Assembly (NCBI GenBank): GCA_002937555.1
Contig: PTKB01000011.1
Location: 1 to 22,901, forward strand
Source: Alphaproteobacteria bacterium MarineAlpha10_Bin2
GTDB lineage: Bacteria; Pseudomonadota; Alphaproteobacteria; UBA828
Direction of reading: 5' to 3'
Length of the DNA: 22,901 nucleotides
Part shown: positions 12,659-21,470 of the stretch, piece by piece
Numbering within the stretch: the first letter of the stretch is position 1
Layout of the letters: the number at the start of each line of letters is the position of its first letter
Notes under the pieces: model-generated
Told to the model about the DNA's origin: nothing
The model's input: the letters and a program-made list of their open reading frames with translations, nothing else
Database searches by the model: none
Program-made: the position numbers and the translations under genes

Positions 12659-13822
12659 ATGCCGGGGCTTGACCAACCCTTGGAGCTCGCCCGCGCTTTG
12701 ATCCGCTGCCCCTCGGTCACGCCCGAGGATGCCGGCGCGCTCGACGTGTTGCAGGCGGCCTTGCAAGAGCTGGGTTTTACCTGCCACAGGGTGCTCGGCG
12801 AGGCGCCGGAAAGCGAGCCGGTCGATAATCTCTACGCGCGCCTTGGCACGGCGGCGCCCAATTTCTGTTTCGCCGGGCATACCGACGTGGTGCCGGTCGG
12901 CGACAGAGACGGATGGCGTGAAGACCCGTTCGCCGCCGACGTGCGCGACGGCATCCTATACGGCCGCGGCGCCAGCGACATGAAAGGCGCGATCGCCGCT
13001 TTCGTCGCCGCCACGGCGCGCTTTGTCGAAGACCATCCGGGTGGCTGGAACGGCTCGATTAGTCTGCTCATCACCGGCGACGAAGAAGGCCCCGCCATCA
13101 ATGGCACGCGCAAACTGCTGGATTGGATGGAGGCACGCGGCGAGCGCGCCGATGTGTGCCTGGTCGGCGAGCCGACCAACCCGGAGCGCCTCGGCGATAT
13201 GATCAAGATCGGCCGGCGCGGCAGTCTGAACGCCCGCCTCACCGTCTCCGGCACGCAGGGGCACGCGGCCTACCCGCACCTCGCCGACAATCCGCTGCCA
13301 CGGATGATCGCCATGCTCGGCCGTCTCACCGAGGCGCGCCTCGACGACGGCAGTGCGCACTTCCAGGCCAGCAATATCGAGATCACCAGCATCGATGTCG
13401 GCAATGAAGCGAGCAACGTCATCCCGGCCAAGGCCGAGGCAGCCTTCAATATCCGTTTCAACGACGGCCATAGTTCCGACAGTCTGACGGCCTGGCTGCA
13501 CGAGCAGTTCGCCGCAGTGGGCGGCGACTACGCGCTCGATATCCACGTCACCGGCGAAGCTTTCCTGACCCCGCCCGGGGATTTAAGCACGCTGATCGCA
13601 CACGCCGTAGAGGCGGCGACGGGACGGGTGCCCGAACTCAGCACCACCGGCGGCACCTCGGACGCGCGCTTCATCAAGGACCATTGCGCCGTCGCCGAAT
13701 TCGGCCTCATCGGCCGCACCATGCACAAGACGGACGAACATATCGAACTGGCGGAACTCGACGCGCTGACCGAGATTTACGAGATGGTTTTACGGCGCTA
13801 TTTTTCGAAGGACGCCGGGTGA
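12659..13822 (+). CDS. dapE: Succinyl-diaminopimelate desuccinylase
   Basis: The 387-residue M20-family metallopeptidase removes succinate from N-succinyl-LL-diaminopimelate. Metal and catalytic residues are all present: His74 and Asp76 in FAGHTDVVPVG, Asp107 in YGRGASDMKG, the glutamate pair Glu142-Glu143 in ITGDEEGPA, Glu171 in LVGEPTN, and a C-terminal His356 in RTMHKTDEHIE. The dimerisation lid begins near RRGSLNARLTVSGTQGHAAYPH, seen in pieces, around residues 186-207. The length is slightly above the usual 375-380. It follows dapD by six bases. Its TGA stop overlaps the left arm of a perfect inverted repeat shared with the converging yejF gene. Confidence 0.97.
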   Translation: MPGLDQPLELARALIRCPSVTPEDAGALDVLQAALQELGFTCHRVLGEAPESEPVDNLYARLGTAAPNFCFAGHTDVVPVGDRDGWREDPFAADVRDGILYGRGASDMKGAIAAFVAATARFVEDHPGGWNGSISLLITGDEEGPAINGTRKLLDWMEARGERADVCLVGEPTNPERLGDMIKIGRRGSLNARLTVSGTQGHAAYPHLADNPLPRMIAMLGRLTEARLDDGSAHFQASNIEITSIDVGNEASNVIPAKAEAAFNIRFNDGHSSDSLTAWLHEQFAAVGGDYALDIHVTGEAFLTPPGDLSTLIAHAVEAATGRVPELSTTGGTSDARFIKDHCAVAEFGLIGRTMHKTDEHIELAELDALTEIYEMVLRRYFSKDAG

Positions 13823-13850
13823 TTGCTAAAGTAGTGATTATTTAGCAATC
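13821..13850. repeat. Perfect inverted repeat between converging dapE and yejF
   Basis: Ten-base arms GATTGCTAAA and TTTAGCAATC flank a ten-base AT-rich spacer. The left arm contains the last two bases of the dapE stop. The right arm contains the TAA of yejF on the other strand. It lies where a bidirectional terminator would be expected, but neither side has a T-tract and the stem is AT-rich. Its termination strength is therefore doubtful. Confidence 0.7.
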
Positions 13851-15500
13851 CAGAATTGGACCAATTACAACTTTAGTTTGTTGTTGCACACCAGCGGTGC
13901 GCAGTTCGAAGGCGGCGGCCATGAGCGTGCGCGTGTATTCGTGGCGCGGCGCATCGAATATCTGTTGCGCCGGGCCCTGCTCCATCACTTTGCCGGCGCG
14001 CATCACCACAACCTCATGGCTTATCGCGCGGATCACCTTGAGATCGTGGCTGATGAACAGGTAGGCGAGGCCGTGGCGCGCCTGCAGATCGCGCAACAGA
14101 TCGATGATCTGCGCCTGCACCGACATGTCGAGCGCCGAGGTCGGTTCGTCGAGCACGATCAGGCGCGGTTTCAGAACCAGCGCGCGGGCGATCGAAACGC
14201 GCTGGCGCTGACCGCCGGAAAATTCATGCGGATAGCGGTCCTGTACTTCCGGATCGAGGCCGACCTCTTCGAGGGTCTCGCCGATCAGCGCGCGGCGTTC
14301 GGCACGGTCCATGCCGGCGGCGTGCACCTTCAAGCCTTCCTCGACGATTTGGCCGATCGACATCCGCGGGCTAAGCGAGCCGTAAGGATCCTGAAACACG
14401 ATCTGCATGCTTTGGCGAAGCGGCAGCATTTGCTTGAAGTTCTGCCCCTGAATATTCTCGCCCCGGAAGCGTATCGGGCCCTTGCTGCGCTCCAGGCGGA
14501 GAAGCGCCATGCCCAACGTCGTCTTGCCCGAGCCGCTTTCACCGACCACGCCCACGGTCTGCCCCTCGCGGACCGAGATGGTGACCCCGTCCACCGCTTT
14601 GACGTAGCCCCGCGTGCTGCGGAACACACCGGCCTTGATGGGAAAATGAACTTTGAGATCGTCGCACGCCATAACTTCTTCGGCCGAGGCGCCGACTTCC
14701 AACGGCTCGCCCTTGGGTTCGGCGGCGAGAAGATGCTGGGTATAGGCGTGCCGGGGCGTCTCGAATATTTGCGTCGTCGTGCCGGCCTCGACGATCTCGC
14801 CATCCTTCATGACGCAAACGTCATCGGCCATGTGGCGGACAATGTTCAAATCATGAGTAATCATCAGCATGGCCATGCCGAGGCGCGCCTGAAGATCGTT
14901 TAGAAGTTTCAAGATTTCGGCCTGCACGGTGACGTCGAGCGCCGTCGTCGGCTCGTCGGCAATCAAGAGATCGGGCTCACAGGCGAGCGCCATGGCGATC
15001 ATCACGCGCTGGCGCTGGCCGCCGGAAAATTCGTGCGGATAGGCCTTGAGGCGCTTGGCGGTCTCGCCCAAGGCGACCAGTTCGAACAGCTCCTCGACGC
15101 GGCGATAGGCCTGGGCCCGCGGCAAGGCGCGATGCAGCATGATCGCCTCGGCCACCTGCTTGCCGATGGAATGGAGCGGATTGAGCGAGGTGACCGGCTC
15201 CTGAAATATCATCGAGATGCGGTTGCCGCGCACCTCGCGCAAATGCCGCTCGGAAGCGCCGAGCAATTCCTCGCCGCCGAACAGGATCGTGCCGTTCGGG
15301 TGCGCGGCCACGGGATAGGGCAGAAGCTGGAGAATCGAAAGCGCGGTGACCGATTTGCCCGAGCCGCTTTCGCCGACCAGGGCCAACGTCTTGCCGCGCG
15401 CGATATCGAAGGATGCGCCCTTGACGGCATGGGTCACGCCGCCGCCGGTGGTGAAATCCACGTCGAGGCCGCGCACTTGAAGCAGGCTTTCGCTACTCAT
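13842..15500 (-). CDS. yejF: Peptide/microcin C ABC transporter, fused double ATPase (YejF-like)
   Basis: The 552-residue protein contains two complete ABC ATPase domains, as in E. coli YejF (about 530). Domain 1 has Walker A GESGSGKS near residues 43-50, signature SGGQRQRV near 160 and Walker B LLIADEPTTALD. Domain 2 has Walker A GESGSGKT near 321-328, signature SGGQRQRV near 429 and Walker B LIVLDEPTSALD. It powers the YejB-YejE channel from the cytoplasmic side. The ATG at 15500 overlaps the yejE stop by one base (TGATG). A GTG one codon earlier would also work. The last 17 or so codons, encoding AGVQQQTKVVIGPILDC, are AT-rich and unlike the rest. They end inside the inverted repeat, so this tail may be a recent extension. 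Confidence 0.94.
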   Translation of the reverse strand: MSSESLLQVRGLDVDFTTGGGVTHAVKGASFDIARGKTLALVGESGSGKSVTALSILQLLPYPVAAHPNGTILFGGEELLGASERHLREVRGNRISMIFQEPVTSLNPLHSIGKQVAEAIMLHRALPRAQAYRRVEELFELVALGETAKRLKAYPHEFSGGQRQRVMIAMALACEPDLLIADEPTTALDVTVQAEILKLLNDLQARLGMAMLMITHDLNIVRHMADDVCVMKDGEIVEAGTTTQIFETPRHAYTQHLLAAEPKGEPLEVGASAEEVMACDDLKVHFPIKAGVFRSTRGYVKAVDGVTISVREGQTVGVVGESGSGKTTLGMALLRLERSKGPIRFRGENIQGQNFKQMLPLRQSMQIVFQDPYGSLSPRMSIGQIVEEGLKVHAAGMDRAERRALIGETLEEVGLDPEVQDRYPHEFSGGQRQRVSIARALVLKPRLIVLDEPTSALDMSVQAQIIDLLRDLQARHGLAYLFISHDLKVIRAISHEVVVMRAGKVMEQGPAQQIFDAPRHEYTRTLMAAAFELRTAGVQQQTKVVIGPILDC

Positions 15501-16531
15501 CACGCCACCAACTTGCGCGGATCAAAAGCATCGCGCACCGCTTCAAAGACGAAGATCAACAGGCTCAGCATGATCGCGATGACGATGAAGCCCGAGAAAC
15601 CGAGCCATGGCGCGTGCAGGTTCGCCTTGCCTTGCTGCAACAGCTCGCCGAGCGACGCCGAGCCCGGCGGCAAGCCGTAGCCGAGAAAATCCAAAGCGGT
15701 CAGGGTGGTGATCGAGCCGGTCAGAATAAACGGCAGGAAGGTCAGCGCCGAGACCATGGCGTTGGGCAAGGCATGGCGCCACATGATGGTGCGGTCGTTC
15801 ACGCCCAAGGCGCGGGCGGCGCGGATATATTCAAAATTCCTGACGCGCAGGAATTCCGCGCGCACCACCCCCACCAGGCTCATCCAACTAAAGATGAACA
15901 GCACTGCCAGCAAACTCCAAAAACTCGGCACGATGATGCTGGCGACGATGATCAAGATAAACAGCGTCGGCAATCCCGACCAAATCTCTATGAAACGCTG
16001 AAAGAAGAGGTCCAACAGGCCGCCGAAATAGCCCTGCACGGCGCCGGCGGCGATGCCGACGACGGAGCTCGCCAAGGTCAGGATCAGGCCGAACAGAACC
16101 GATATGCGGAAGCCGTAGATCACCCGCGCCAGGACATCGCGCCCCTGGTCGTCGGTGCCGAGCGGATTGGCCGATGACGGCGGCGAGGGCGCCGGCGTCG
16201 GCAAATCGTAATTGATGGTCTGGTGGTCGTACGGCACCGCCGGCCATAGCATCCAGCCTTTTTCCTCGATCAGCTCCTGCACAAAGGGATCGCGGTAATC
16301 GGCCTCGGTCTCGAACTCGCCGCCGAACTCGGTTTCGGCATGGCTGGAAACCACTGGAAAATAATATTCGCCGTCGAACTTGACGATCAGCGGCTTGTCG
16401 TTGGCGATAAACTCGGCCGGCACGGACAAGACGAATAGAACGAGAAAAATCCACAGCGAGATGTAGCCGCGTCGGTTGGCTTTGAAGTTGCGCAGACGCC
16501 GGCGTGCCATGGGAGAAAGATTGAAGGCCAT
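15500..16531 (-). CDS. yejE: Peptide/microcin C ABC transporter permease (YejE-like)
   Basis: The 343-residue inner-membrane permease matches E. coli YejE (about 341). A cytoplasmic N-terminus with RRRLRNFKANRRGY leads into a first helix, then a periplasmic region of roughly 110 residues. The BPD_transp_1 domain has the coupling EAA loop ALGVNDRTIMWRHALPNAMV near residues 245-265, followed by a glycine-rich SITTLTALDFLGYGLPPGSA. It pairs with YejB to form the peptide channel. Its ATG lies three bases after the yejB stop with GAGG just upstream. Its TGA overlaps the yejF start, so coupled translation is expected. Confidence 0.94.
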   Translation of the reverse strand: MAFNLSPMARRRLRNFKANRRGYISLWIFLVLFVLSVPAEFIANDKPLIVKFDGEYYFPVVSSHAETEFGGEFETEADYRDPFVQELIEEKGWMLWPAVPYDHQTINYDLPTPAPSPPSSANPLGTDDQGRDVLARVIYGFRISVLFGLILTLASSVVGIAAGAVQGYFGGLLDLFFQRFIEIWSGLPTLFILIIVASIIVPSFWSLLAVLFIFSWMSLVGVVRAEFLRVRNFEYIRAARALGVNDRTIMWRHALPNAMVSALTFLPFILTGSITTLTALDFLGYGLPPGSASLGELLQQGKANLHAPWLGFSGFIVIAIMLSLLIFVFEAVRDAFDPRKLVA

Positions 16532-16534
16532 GGC

Positions 16535-17647
16535 TTAGACCTCGCGCCGTTCGAAATCGATGCGCGGGTCGATCACCACATACATCATGTCGCCGATTAA
16601 ATTGACCACCAGTCCAAGCAGGGTGAAAACGAACAAGGTGCCGAAAATGATCGGATAATCCCGCTTGATCAGGGCCTCAAAGCCGAGCAGGCCAAGCCCA
16701 TCGAGCGAGAAAATAATCTCGATCAGCAGCGCTCCGGTGAAGAGGATACCGATGAAGGCGGCCGGAAACCCGGCCACCACGATCAACATGGCGTTGCGAA
16801 AGACATGGCCGTAGAGCACCCGGCGCTCGTTCAATCCCTTGGCCCGTGCGGTCACGACATACTGCTTGTTGATCTCCTCCAGAAACGAGTTCTTGGTCAG
16901 CATGGTGAGCGTGGCGAAGCCACCGATCATCAAGGCAACGATGGGCAAGACCAGGTGCCAGAGATAATCGACAATCTTTCCGCCGAGCGAGAGCGTATCC
17001 CAATCGTTGGACACAAGGCCCCGGAGCGGAAACCAACTGAGATAATTTCCACCCGAAAACAGCACCACGAGCAAGACGGCGAAGAGAAAGCTCGGGATCG
17101 CGTAGCCGACGAATATGGCGCCGCTCGTCCACACGTCGAAGCGCGAGCCGTCCCGCACCGCCTTGGCGATGCCGAGCGGAATCGAGATCAGATAGGCGAG
17201 CAGCGTCGACCATAGTCCGAGCGAAATCGAGACCGGCAGCTTGTCCATCACAAGCGCGATGACGCTGCGGTCCTGGAAGAAACTATCGCCGAAATCGAAT
17301 TGTACATAGCGCCCCATCATCAGCAGGAAGCGCTCGCCGATCGGTTTGTCGAAGCCGAACTGCTTTTCCAGTTCCTCGATGAGCTGCGGATCGAGGCCGC
17401 GCGCGCCGCGATATTTGCTGGTGATATCGCCTTGCGTGGCGCCGGGGGCCTGGCCAATCGCGCCGGTCTCGCCGACTTGCGAGCCCGATATGCGCGCGGT
17501 GGCGTCGACGGCGGTGCCGGTCAGCTCGGCGATCACCTGCTCGACCGGGCCGCCCGGCGCGACTTGGACGATGAAGAAATTGATTACCATGATCCCGAAA
17601 AGTGTCGGGATGATGAGCAGCAAGCGGCGGATGAGGTAGGCGAACAT
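16535..17647 (-). CDS. yejB: Peptide/microcin C ABC transporter permease (YejB-like)
   Basis: The 370-residue permease begins with the family-typical MFAYLIRRLLLIIPTLFGIM and ends with VIDPRIDFERREV. An extended periplasmic stretch (about 35-120) contains YRGARGLDPQLIEELEKQFG, usual for YejB. The transmembrane domain carries the EAA loop ARAKGLNERRVLYGHVFRNA, which contacts the ATPase. The length matches E. coli YejB (about 364). It lies 25 bases after the upstream binding-protein gene and three bases before yejE. In enterobacteria the complex imports microcin C and peptides. In rhizobia and Brucella, Yej systems handle host antimicrobial peptides. The physiological peptide here is unknown. 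Confidence 0.94.
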   Translation of the reverse strand: MFAYLIRRLLLIIPTLFGIMVINFFIVQVAPGGPVEQVIAELTGTAVDATARISGSQVGETGAIGQAPGATQGDITSKYRGARGLDPQLIEELEKQFGFDKPIGERFLLMMGRYVQFDFGDSFFQDRSVIALVMDKLPVSISLGLWSTLLAYLISIPLGIAKAVRDGSRFDVWTSGAIFVGYAIPSFLFAVLLVVLFSGGNYLSWFPLRGLVSNDWDTLSLGGKIVDYLWHLVLPIVALMIGGFATLTMLTKNSFLEEINKQYVVTARAKGLNERRVLYGHVFRNAMLIVVAGFPAAFIGILFTGALLIEIIFSLDGLGLLGFEALIKRDYPIIFGTLFVFTLLGLVVNLIGDMMYVVIDPRIDFERREV

Positions 17648-17672
17648 CGGCTATAAAACCCGCCTTCAGACC

Positions 17673-19535
17673 TTAATTGTCCAGGCTCTTCTCGCCGCGC
17701 TCAATGGCTTGCAGGCGGTCAGGCTCGATCCACCAGGCGCTGGGGAAGCCATGGTCGTAACGCGCCGTGATCTCGGGCCGCCCGAAAATGTCCCAATAAG
17801 CCACACGATATGACCTGAGATGCCATAACGGCACAACATAATGGCCCCACAGCAGCACCCGGTCGAGGGCGCGGCAGGCGGCGATCAGCGCTTCCCTGTC
17901 GGACGCCGCAACAACCGCCTCGATCAGGTCATCGACTACCGCGTCGCGGATACCGATCAGATTGCGGCTGCCGGCGACGTCGGCGGCGTCGCTGCCCCAA
18001 AAATCGCGCTGCTCGTTGCCCGGCGAAAGCGATTGGCCGAAGCCGCCCCACATCATGTCGAAATCGAAATCCTGGATGCGGTTCTGATATTGCGCCGGGT
18101 CGACGAGGCGGATGTTCACGGCAATGCCGAGACGCTCCAGATTGCGCGCAAAGGCCTGCACGATACGGTCGACGGCGCCACCGCTTTGCAGCAGAAATTC
18201 AAATTCGAACGGCGCCCCGGTCTCGCCCTGAACAAGTTTGCTGTCCTTAATCACCCAGCCGGCAGCGCGCAACAGCTTGTTGGCGGCGCGCAAATTGCGG
18301 CGAATATTTCCCGAGCCATCGGTTTTCGGCGGCACGAACTCGGTGGCGAATACATCGTCCGGTACCTGTCCGCGATAGGGCTCCAAAAGCGCCAATTCCG
18401 CCGTGCCCGGCAAGCCTTCCGAGGCCAGTTCGGAATTCGAGAAATAGCTATTGGTCCGCGTATAGGTGCCAAAAAAAAGATTCTTGTTGGTCCATTCATA
18501 GTCGAAGGCGAGCCCGAGCGCCTCGCGCACCCGCCGATCGGCAAACTGCGGCCGGCGGGTATTGAAGACAAAGGCGCTGAGGCCGGTCGACTGCTCATGC
18601 GGAATTTCGACCTTGATGATCAGGCCGGCGTCGACCGCCGGTCCGTCATAGGATTTGGCCCACACCTTGGCGGTGTTTTCGAAGCGCCAGTCGAACTCGT
18701 GCGCCTTGAACGCCTCAAGCGCCACCGTATCGTCGCGGTAATAATCGATGCGAATAAAATCGAAATTATTGCGGCCGCGGTTGACCGCCAAATCGGCGCC
18801 CCAATAATCGCCGACCCGCCGGTAGGAGATGGTGCGGCCCGGCTCGACGAGATCGACCGCATAGGGGCCGCTACCGAGGATCGGCTCGAGCGTGGTTATT
18901 TCGAAGTCGTGGGTGTCGAAATACTTCTTGGGCAGAATCGAGAGCTGACCGACGATGAGCGGCAACTCGCGGTTTTCGCCGGCGGAGAATGTGAATTTCA
19001 CCCGCCGCTCGCCCAAATCCTCGACGCCGGTAACATCGGCGTAATAGACCCGGTAGAAGGGGCTGCCCTTCTTGGTCAGTGTTTCAAAGGAAAAGATCAC
19101 GTCCTCGACGGTTATTGGCGTGCCATCATGCCAGTGCGCTTCTTTACGCAAGGTAAATGTGACCGATGAGCGGTCGGCGGGAAACTCGATATGGCCGGCG
19201 ATCAGACCATATTGCGAGAACGCCTCGTCGCTCGAAGACGTCATCAGGCTTTCGAAGGTGAGACCGAGAAAGCCGGCGGAAACGCCTTTCAGAATGAACG
19301 GGTTGAGGTTGTCGAACGTGCCGGTCTGGGACAGGCGGACATGGCCGCCCTTGGGTGCATCGGGATTTACGTAATCGAAATGGCTAAAGTCGGCGCCGTA
19401 TTTGGGCGTGCCGTGCATCGCCGCGGCGTGGCCGGATTGGCCGCCCTCGGCCGCCGCCGCGCCAAGCCCCGCTCCGGCGAGGACGAAGCCGGCGCAGAAC
19501 AGCACAATGAAGGCAAAAGATTGCGCCCGCCGCAT
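17673..19535 (-). CDS. yejA: Peptide ABC transporter binding protein (YejA-like), copy nearest the permeases
   Basis: The 620-residue SBP family 5 protein has an N-terminal signal peptide (about residues 1-29, MRRAQSFAFIVLF onward, alanine-rich cleavage region). YejA landmarks follow: HGTPKYGADFSHFDYVNPDA, GTFDNLNPFILKG, EAHWHDGTPITVEDV and SGPYAV. It captures peptides in the periplasm and delivers them to YejB-YejE. It is clearly homologous over its whole length to the gene immediately upstream (19540-21369), with only four bases between them, but the two have diverged in many places. Examples are AFVFNTRR here versus AFFFNTRR there, and MMWGGFGQSLSPGNE versus a TTRRFVQQLSPGAE-type segment. 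A run of eight Ts on the coding strand (complement of 18471-18478) encodes part of NLFFG. Confidence 0.93.
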   Translation of the reverse strand: MRRAQSFAFIVLFCAGFVLAGAGLGAAAAEGGQSGHAAAMHGTPKYGADFSHFDYVNPDAPKGGHVRLSQTGTFDNLNPFILKGVSAGFLGLTFESLMTSSSDEAFSQYGLIAGHIEFPADRSSVTFTLRKEAHWHDGTPITVEDVIFSFETLTKKGSPFYRVYYADVTGVEDLGERRVKFTFSAGENRELPLIVGQLSILPKKYFDTHDFEITTLEPILGSGPYAVDLVEPGRTISYRRVGDYWGADLAVNRGRNNFDFIRIDYYRDDTVALEAFKAHEFDWRFENTAKVWAKSYDGPAVDAGLIIKVEIPHEQSTGLSAFVFNTRRPQFADRRVREALGLAFDYEWTNKNLFFGTYTRTNSYFSNSELASEGLPGTAELALLEPYRGQVPDDVFATEFVPPKTDGSGNIRRNLRAANKLLRAAGWVIKDSKLVQGETGAPFEFEFLLQSGGAVDRIVQAFARNLERLGIAVNIRLVDPAQYQNRIQDFDFDMMWGGFGQSLSPGNEQRDFWGSDAADVAGSRNLIGIRDAVVDDLIEAVVAASDREALIAACRALDRVLLWGHYVVPLWHLRSYRVAYWDIFGRPEITARYDHGFPSAWWIEPDRLQAIERGEKSLDN

Positions 19536-19539
19536 GGCG

Positions 19540-21369
19540 TCAATTTACCGATTTCCGGAAGGCGGTCAATTTGTCGGCTTTCTCGGAATCGAACCACCAA
19601 GTATCGATGCTGAGCGAATACTTGGAGAGGATATCGGGCCGGCTGAATTTGTTCCAGTAGATCAAACTGTGTGAGCCCTTAAACCATTGCGGCACGATGT
19701 AATGGCCCCACAGCAACACCCGATCAAGCGCACGGGCAGCGGTTTTCATACTTTCGCGGTCGGGCGCGGCGAGAATTTTGGCGACCAGTTCGTCGACCAC
19801 CGGGTCCTTGATGGCGGCGGAATTGAGCGTGCCGCGCTGGTCCGCCGAAGCGGAGCCGAAATAGTTCCATAATTCAGCGCCGGGCGAGAGCTGCTGCACG
19901 AAGCGCCGGGTGGTGACATCGAAATCGTGATCCTCCAGCCTTTTGATGTATTGCGATGAATCGACCAGGCGCAGGTCCACCGTGATGCCGAGGCGCTCCA
20001 GATTGCGCGCATAGGGACCGAAGACGCGTTCGAAGGTGGGCGAGAAATAGAGGATTTCGAGGTTGAGCGCCTCGCCCGATGCGGCGTTGACGCGCTTGCC
20101 GTCGGTGAGCGTCCAGCCGGCGGCGTCGAGCAATTTGCTGGCTTCGCGGAGATTGCGGCGGTTGCGGCCCGAGCCGTCGGTCGCCGGCGGCTTGAATTCT
20201 TGCGTGAACACTTCCTCGGGCAAGCGGCCGCGATAGGGCTCCAGCAGGGCAAGCTCGGCGCCTTGCGGCAGCCCGCGCGCGGCCAAATCGGAATTCTCGA
20301 AAAAGCTCGCCATGCGCTCATAGAGGCCATAGAAAATGTTCTTGTTGGTCCATTCGAAATCGAAGGCATGGGAGATCGCGCGGCGCACGCGCGCGTCCTT
20401 GAACTTGTCGCGCCGGGTGTTGAAAAAAAACGCCTGCACGCCGGACGGCGTATTGTCGGGCAGCACTTCCTTGATCATCACGCCGGCGTCGATGGCGGGG
20501 AGATCATAGGCGGTCATCCAGGTCTTGGAGGTGAATTCCTCGTGCCAGTCGAATTCGCCGGCCTTCAGCGCCTCGACCATGATGGTGCGGTCGCGGTAAT
20601 AGTCCCAGGTCAGCTCGTCGAAATTATGGCGTCCGATATTGACCGGCAAATCCTTGGCCCAATAATCGGCGACGCGGCGATAGCTGATCGAGCGCCCCGG
20701 GTCGATGCGGTCGACCCGGTAAGGGCCGCTGCCAAGCGGCGGCGAGAGTGTCGTCTTGTCGAATTCGTGGGCCGTGTAATAGGCCTTGGAGATGATTTGC
20801 AGGCCGCCCACGAGGAGCGGCAACTTGCGGTTCTCGGTATTGGCGAGGCGAAATTCCACTTCGCGCTCGGACAGTTTCACGGCGCCGGCGACATCGGCGT
20901 AGAGAATTCGAAAGGCGGGGTGGCCCTTTTCCATCAGAGTCTCGAAGGTGAAGACCACATCTTCCGCGGTGATCGCCGTGCCGTCGTGCCAGCGCGCTTC
21001 GGGGTTGAGCCGGAAGCGCACCCAGGACCGGTCGGCCGCGACTTCCACGGATTGCGCGATCAGGCCGTAGGCGGAATCAGGCTCGTCCTGGGCGGTGGCG
21101 AGCAGGCTGTCGAAGGGCAGGCCCGTAGCGACCGCCTCGACGCCCTTCAGAATAAACGGGTTGAGATTGTCGAACGTGCCGACGAAGGCGCGGCTGATGG
21201 CGCCGCCCTTGGGCGCCGCGGGGTCGACATAGTCGAAATGGGCGAAGCCGGGCGCATATTTCAGATCGCCAAACAGCGACAGGCCATGCTGCGCGCCATT
21301 GCTGTCGGCGGCGGCCAGCGTCGCAGGGAGCAAAAGCAGTCCCATCGTGAGAGCGGCGAGCCAGCGCAT
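19540..21369 (-). CDS. yejA: Peptide ABC transporter binding protein (YejA-like), first gene of the operon
   Basis: The 609-residue SBP family 5 protein has a compact signal peptide (MRWLAALTMGLLLLPATLAAA). It then shows HGLSLFGDLKYAPGFAHFDY, GTFDNLNPFILKG, EARWHDGTAITAEDV and SGPYRVDRIDPGR. The frame extends upstream to 21456, but AGGA nine bases before the ATG at 21369 and the signal peptide fix that start. It is a tandem paralogue of the next gene. Having two receptors for one permease/ATPase set suggests two ligand ranges feeding one channel; this is inference. The serine-proline segment QQLSPGAELWNYFGS is closer to what I recall as the common YejA form, so this copy may be the ancestral one. 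A run of eight Ts on the coding strand (complement of 20423-20430) encodes AFFFN. The operon promoter should lie in the 117-base gap before the Nudix gene; none is clear. Confidence 0.93.
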   Translation of the reverse strand: MRWLAALTMGLLLLPATLAAADSNGAQHGLSLFGDLKYAPGFAHFDYVDPAAPKGGAISRAFVGTFDNLNPFILKGVEAVATGLPFDSLLATAQDEPDSAYGLIAQSVEVAADRSWVRFRLNPEARWHDGTAITAEDVVFTFETLMEKGHPAFRILYADVAGAVKLSEREVEFRLANTENRKLPLLVGGLQIISKAYYTAHEFDKTTLSPPLGSGPYRVDRIDPGRSISYRRVADYWAKDLPVNIGRHNFDELTWDYYRDRTIMVEALKAGEFDWHEEFTSKTWMTAYDLPAIDAGVMIKEVLPDNTPSGVQAFFFNTRRDKFKDARVRRAISHAFDFEWTNKNIFYGLYERMASFFENSDLAARGLPQGAELALLEPYRGRLPEEVFTQEFKPPATDGSGRNRRNLREASKLLDAAGWTLTDGKRVNAASGEALNLEILYFSPTFERVFGPYARNLERLGITVDLRLVDSSQYIKRLEDHDFDVTTRRFVQQLSPGAELWNYFGSASADQRGTLNSAAIKDPVVDELVAKILAAPDRESMKTAARALDRVLLWGHYIVPQWFKGSHSLIYWNKFSRPDILSKYSLSIDTWWFDSEKADKLTAFRKSVN

Positions 21370-21375
21370 TCTATT

Positions 21376-21382
21376 CTTTCCT
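21376..21382 (-). promoter_or_regulatory. Ribosome binding site deciding the start of the first yejA
   Basis: AGGAAAG on the minus strand, inside a longer purine tract, ends six bases before the ATG at 21369; its AGGA core is nine bases away. It rules in this start over the longer frame reaching 21456, whose extra N-terminus would bury the signal peptide. Confidence 0.65.
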
Positions 21383-21470
21383 TTCCGGCGTTCGGTCGCT
21401 GGGAGTGTAACGGATAGCAACACAGAATGGCACGATTGCGGCAAAGCTGGACGCACCCCCGGCAGCGCCC

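Noticed and set aside
11864..12880. A 338-codon minus-strand frame across dapD and dapE
   Set aside because: It spans two well-identified genes and their junction on the other strand and has no family signature.
1142..13830. The 9-mer ATTGCTAAA just after bpt (1142-1150) and just after dapE (13822-13830)
   Set aside because: A shared 9-mer in AT-rich intergenic DNA is weak, and the first site lacks the matching inverted arm, so it is not good evidence of a repeated element.
17841..19169. A 442-codon open frame on the + strand opposite the second yejA gene
   Set aside because: It mirrors codon bias of a strong GC-rich gene with clear homology on the other strand; the encoded sequence has no recognisable fold or motif.
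20200..21417. A 405-codon open frame on the + strand opposite the first yejA gene
   Set aside because: Same kind of antisense shadow; its partner at 17841-19169 resembles it only because the two yejA genes are paralogues.
21370..21456. Longer first yejA frame starting at 21456
   Set aside because: It would place 29 polar residues before a clean signal peptide; the purine-rich ribosome binding site points to 21369.
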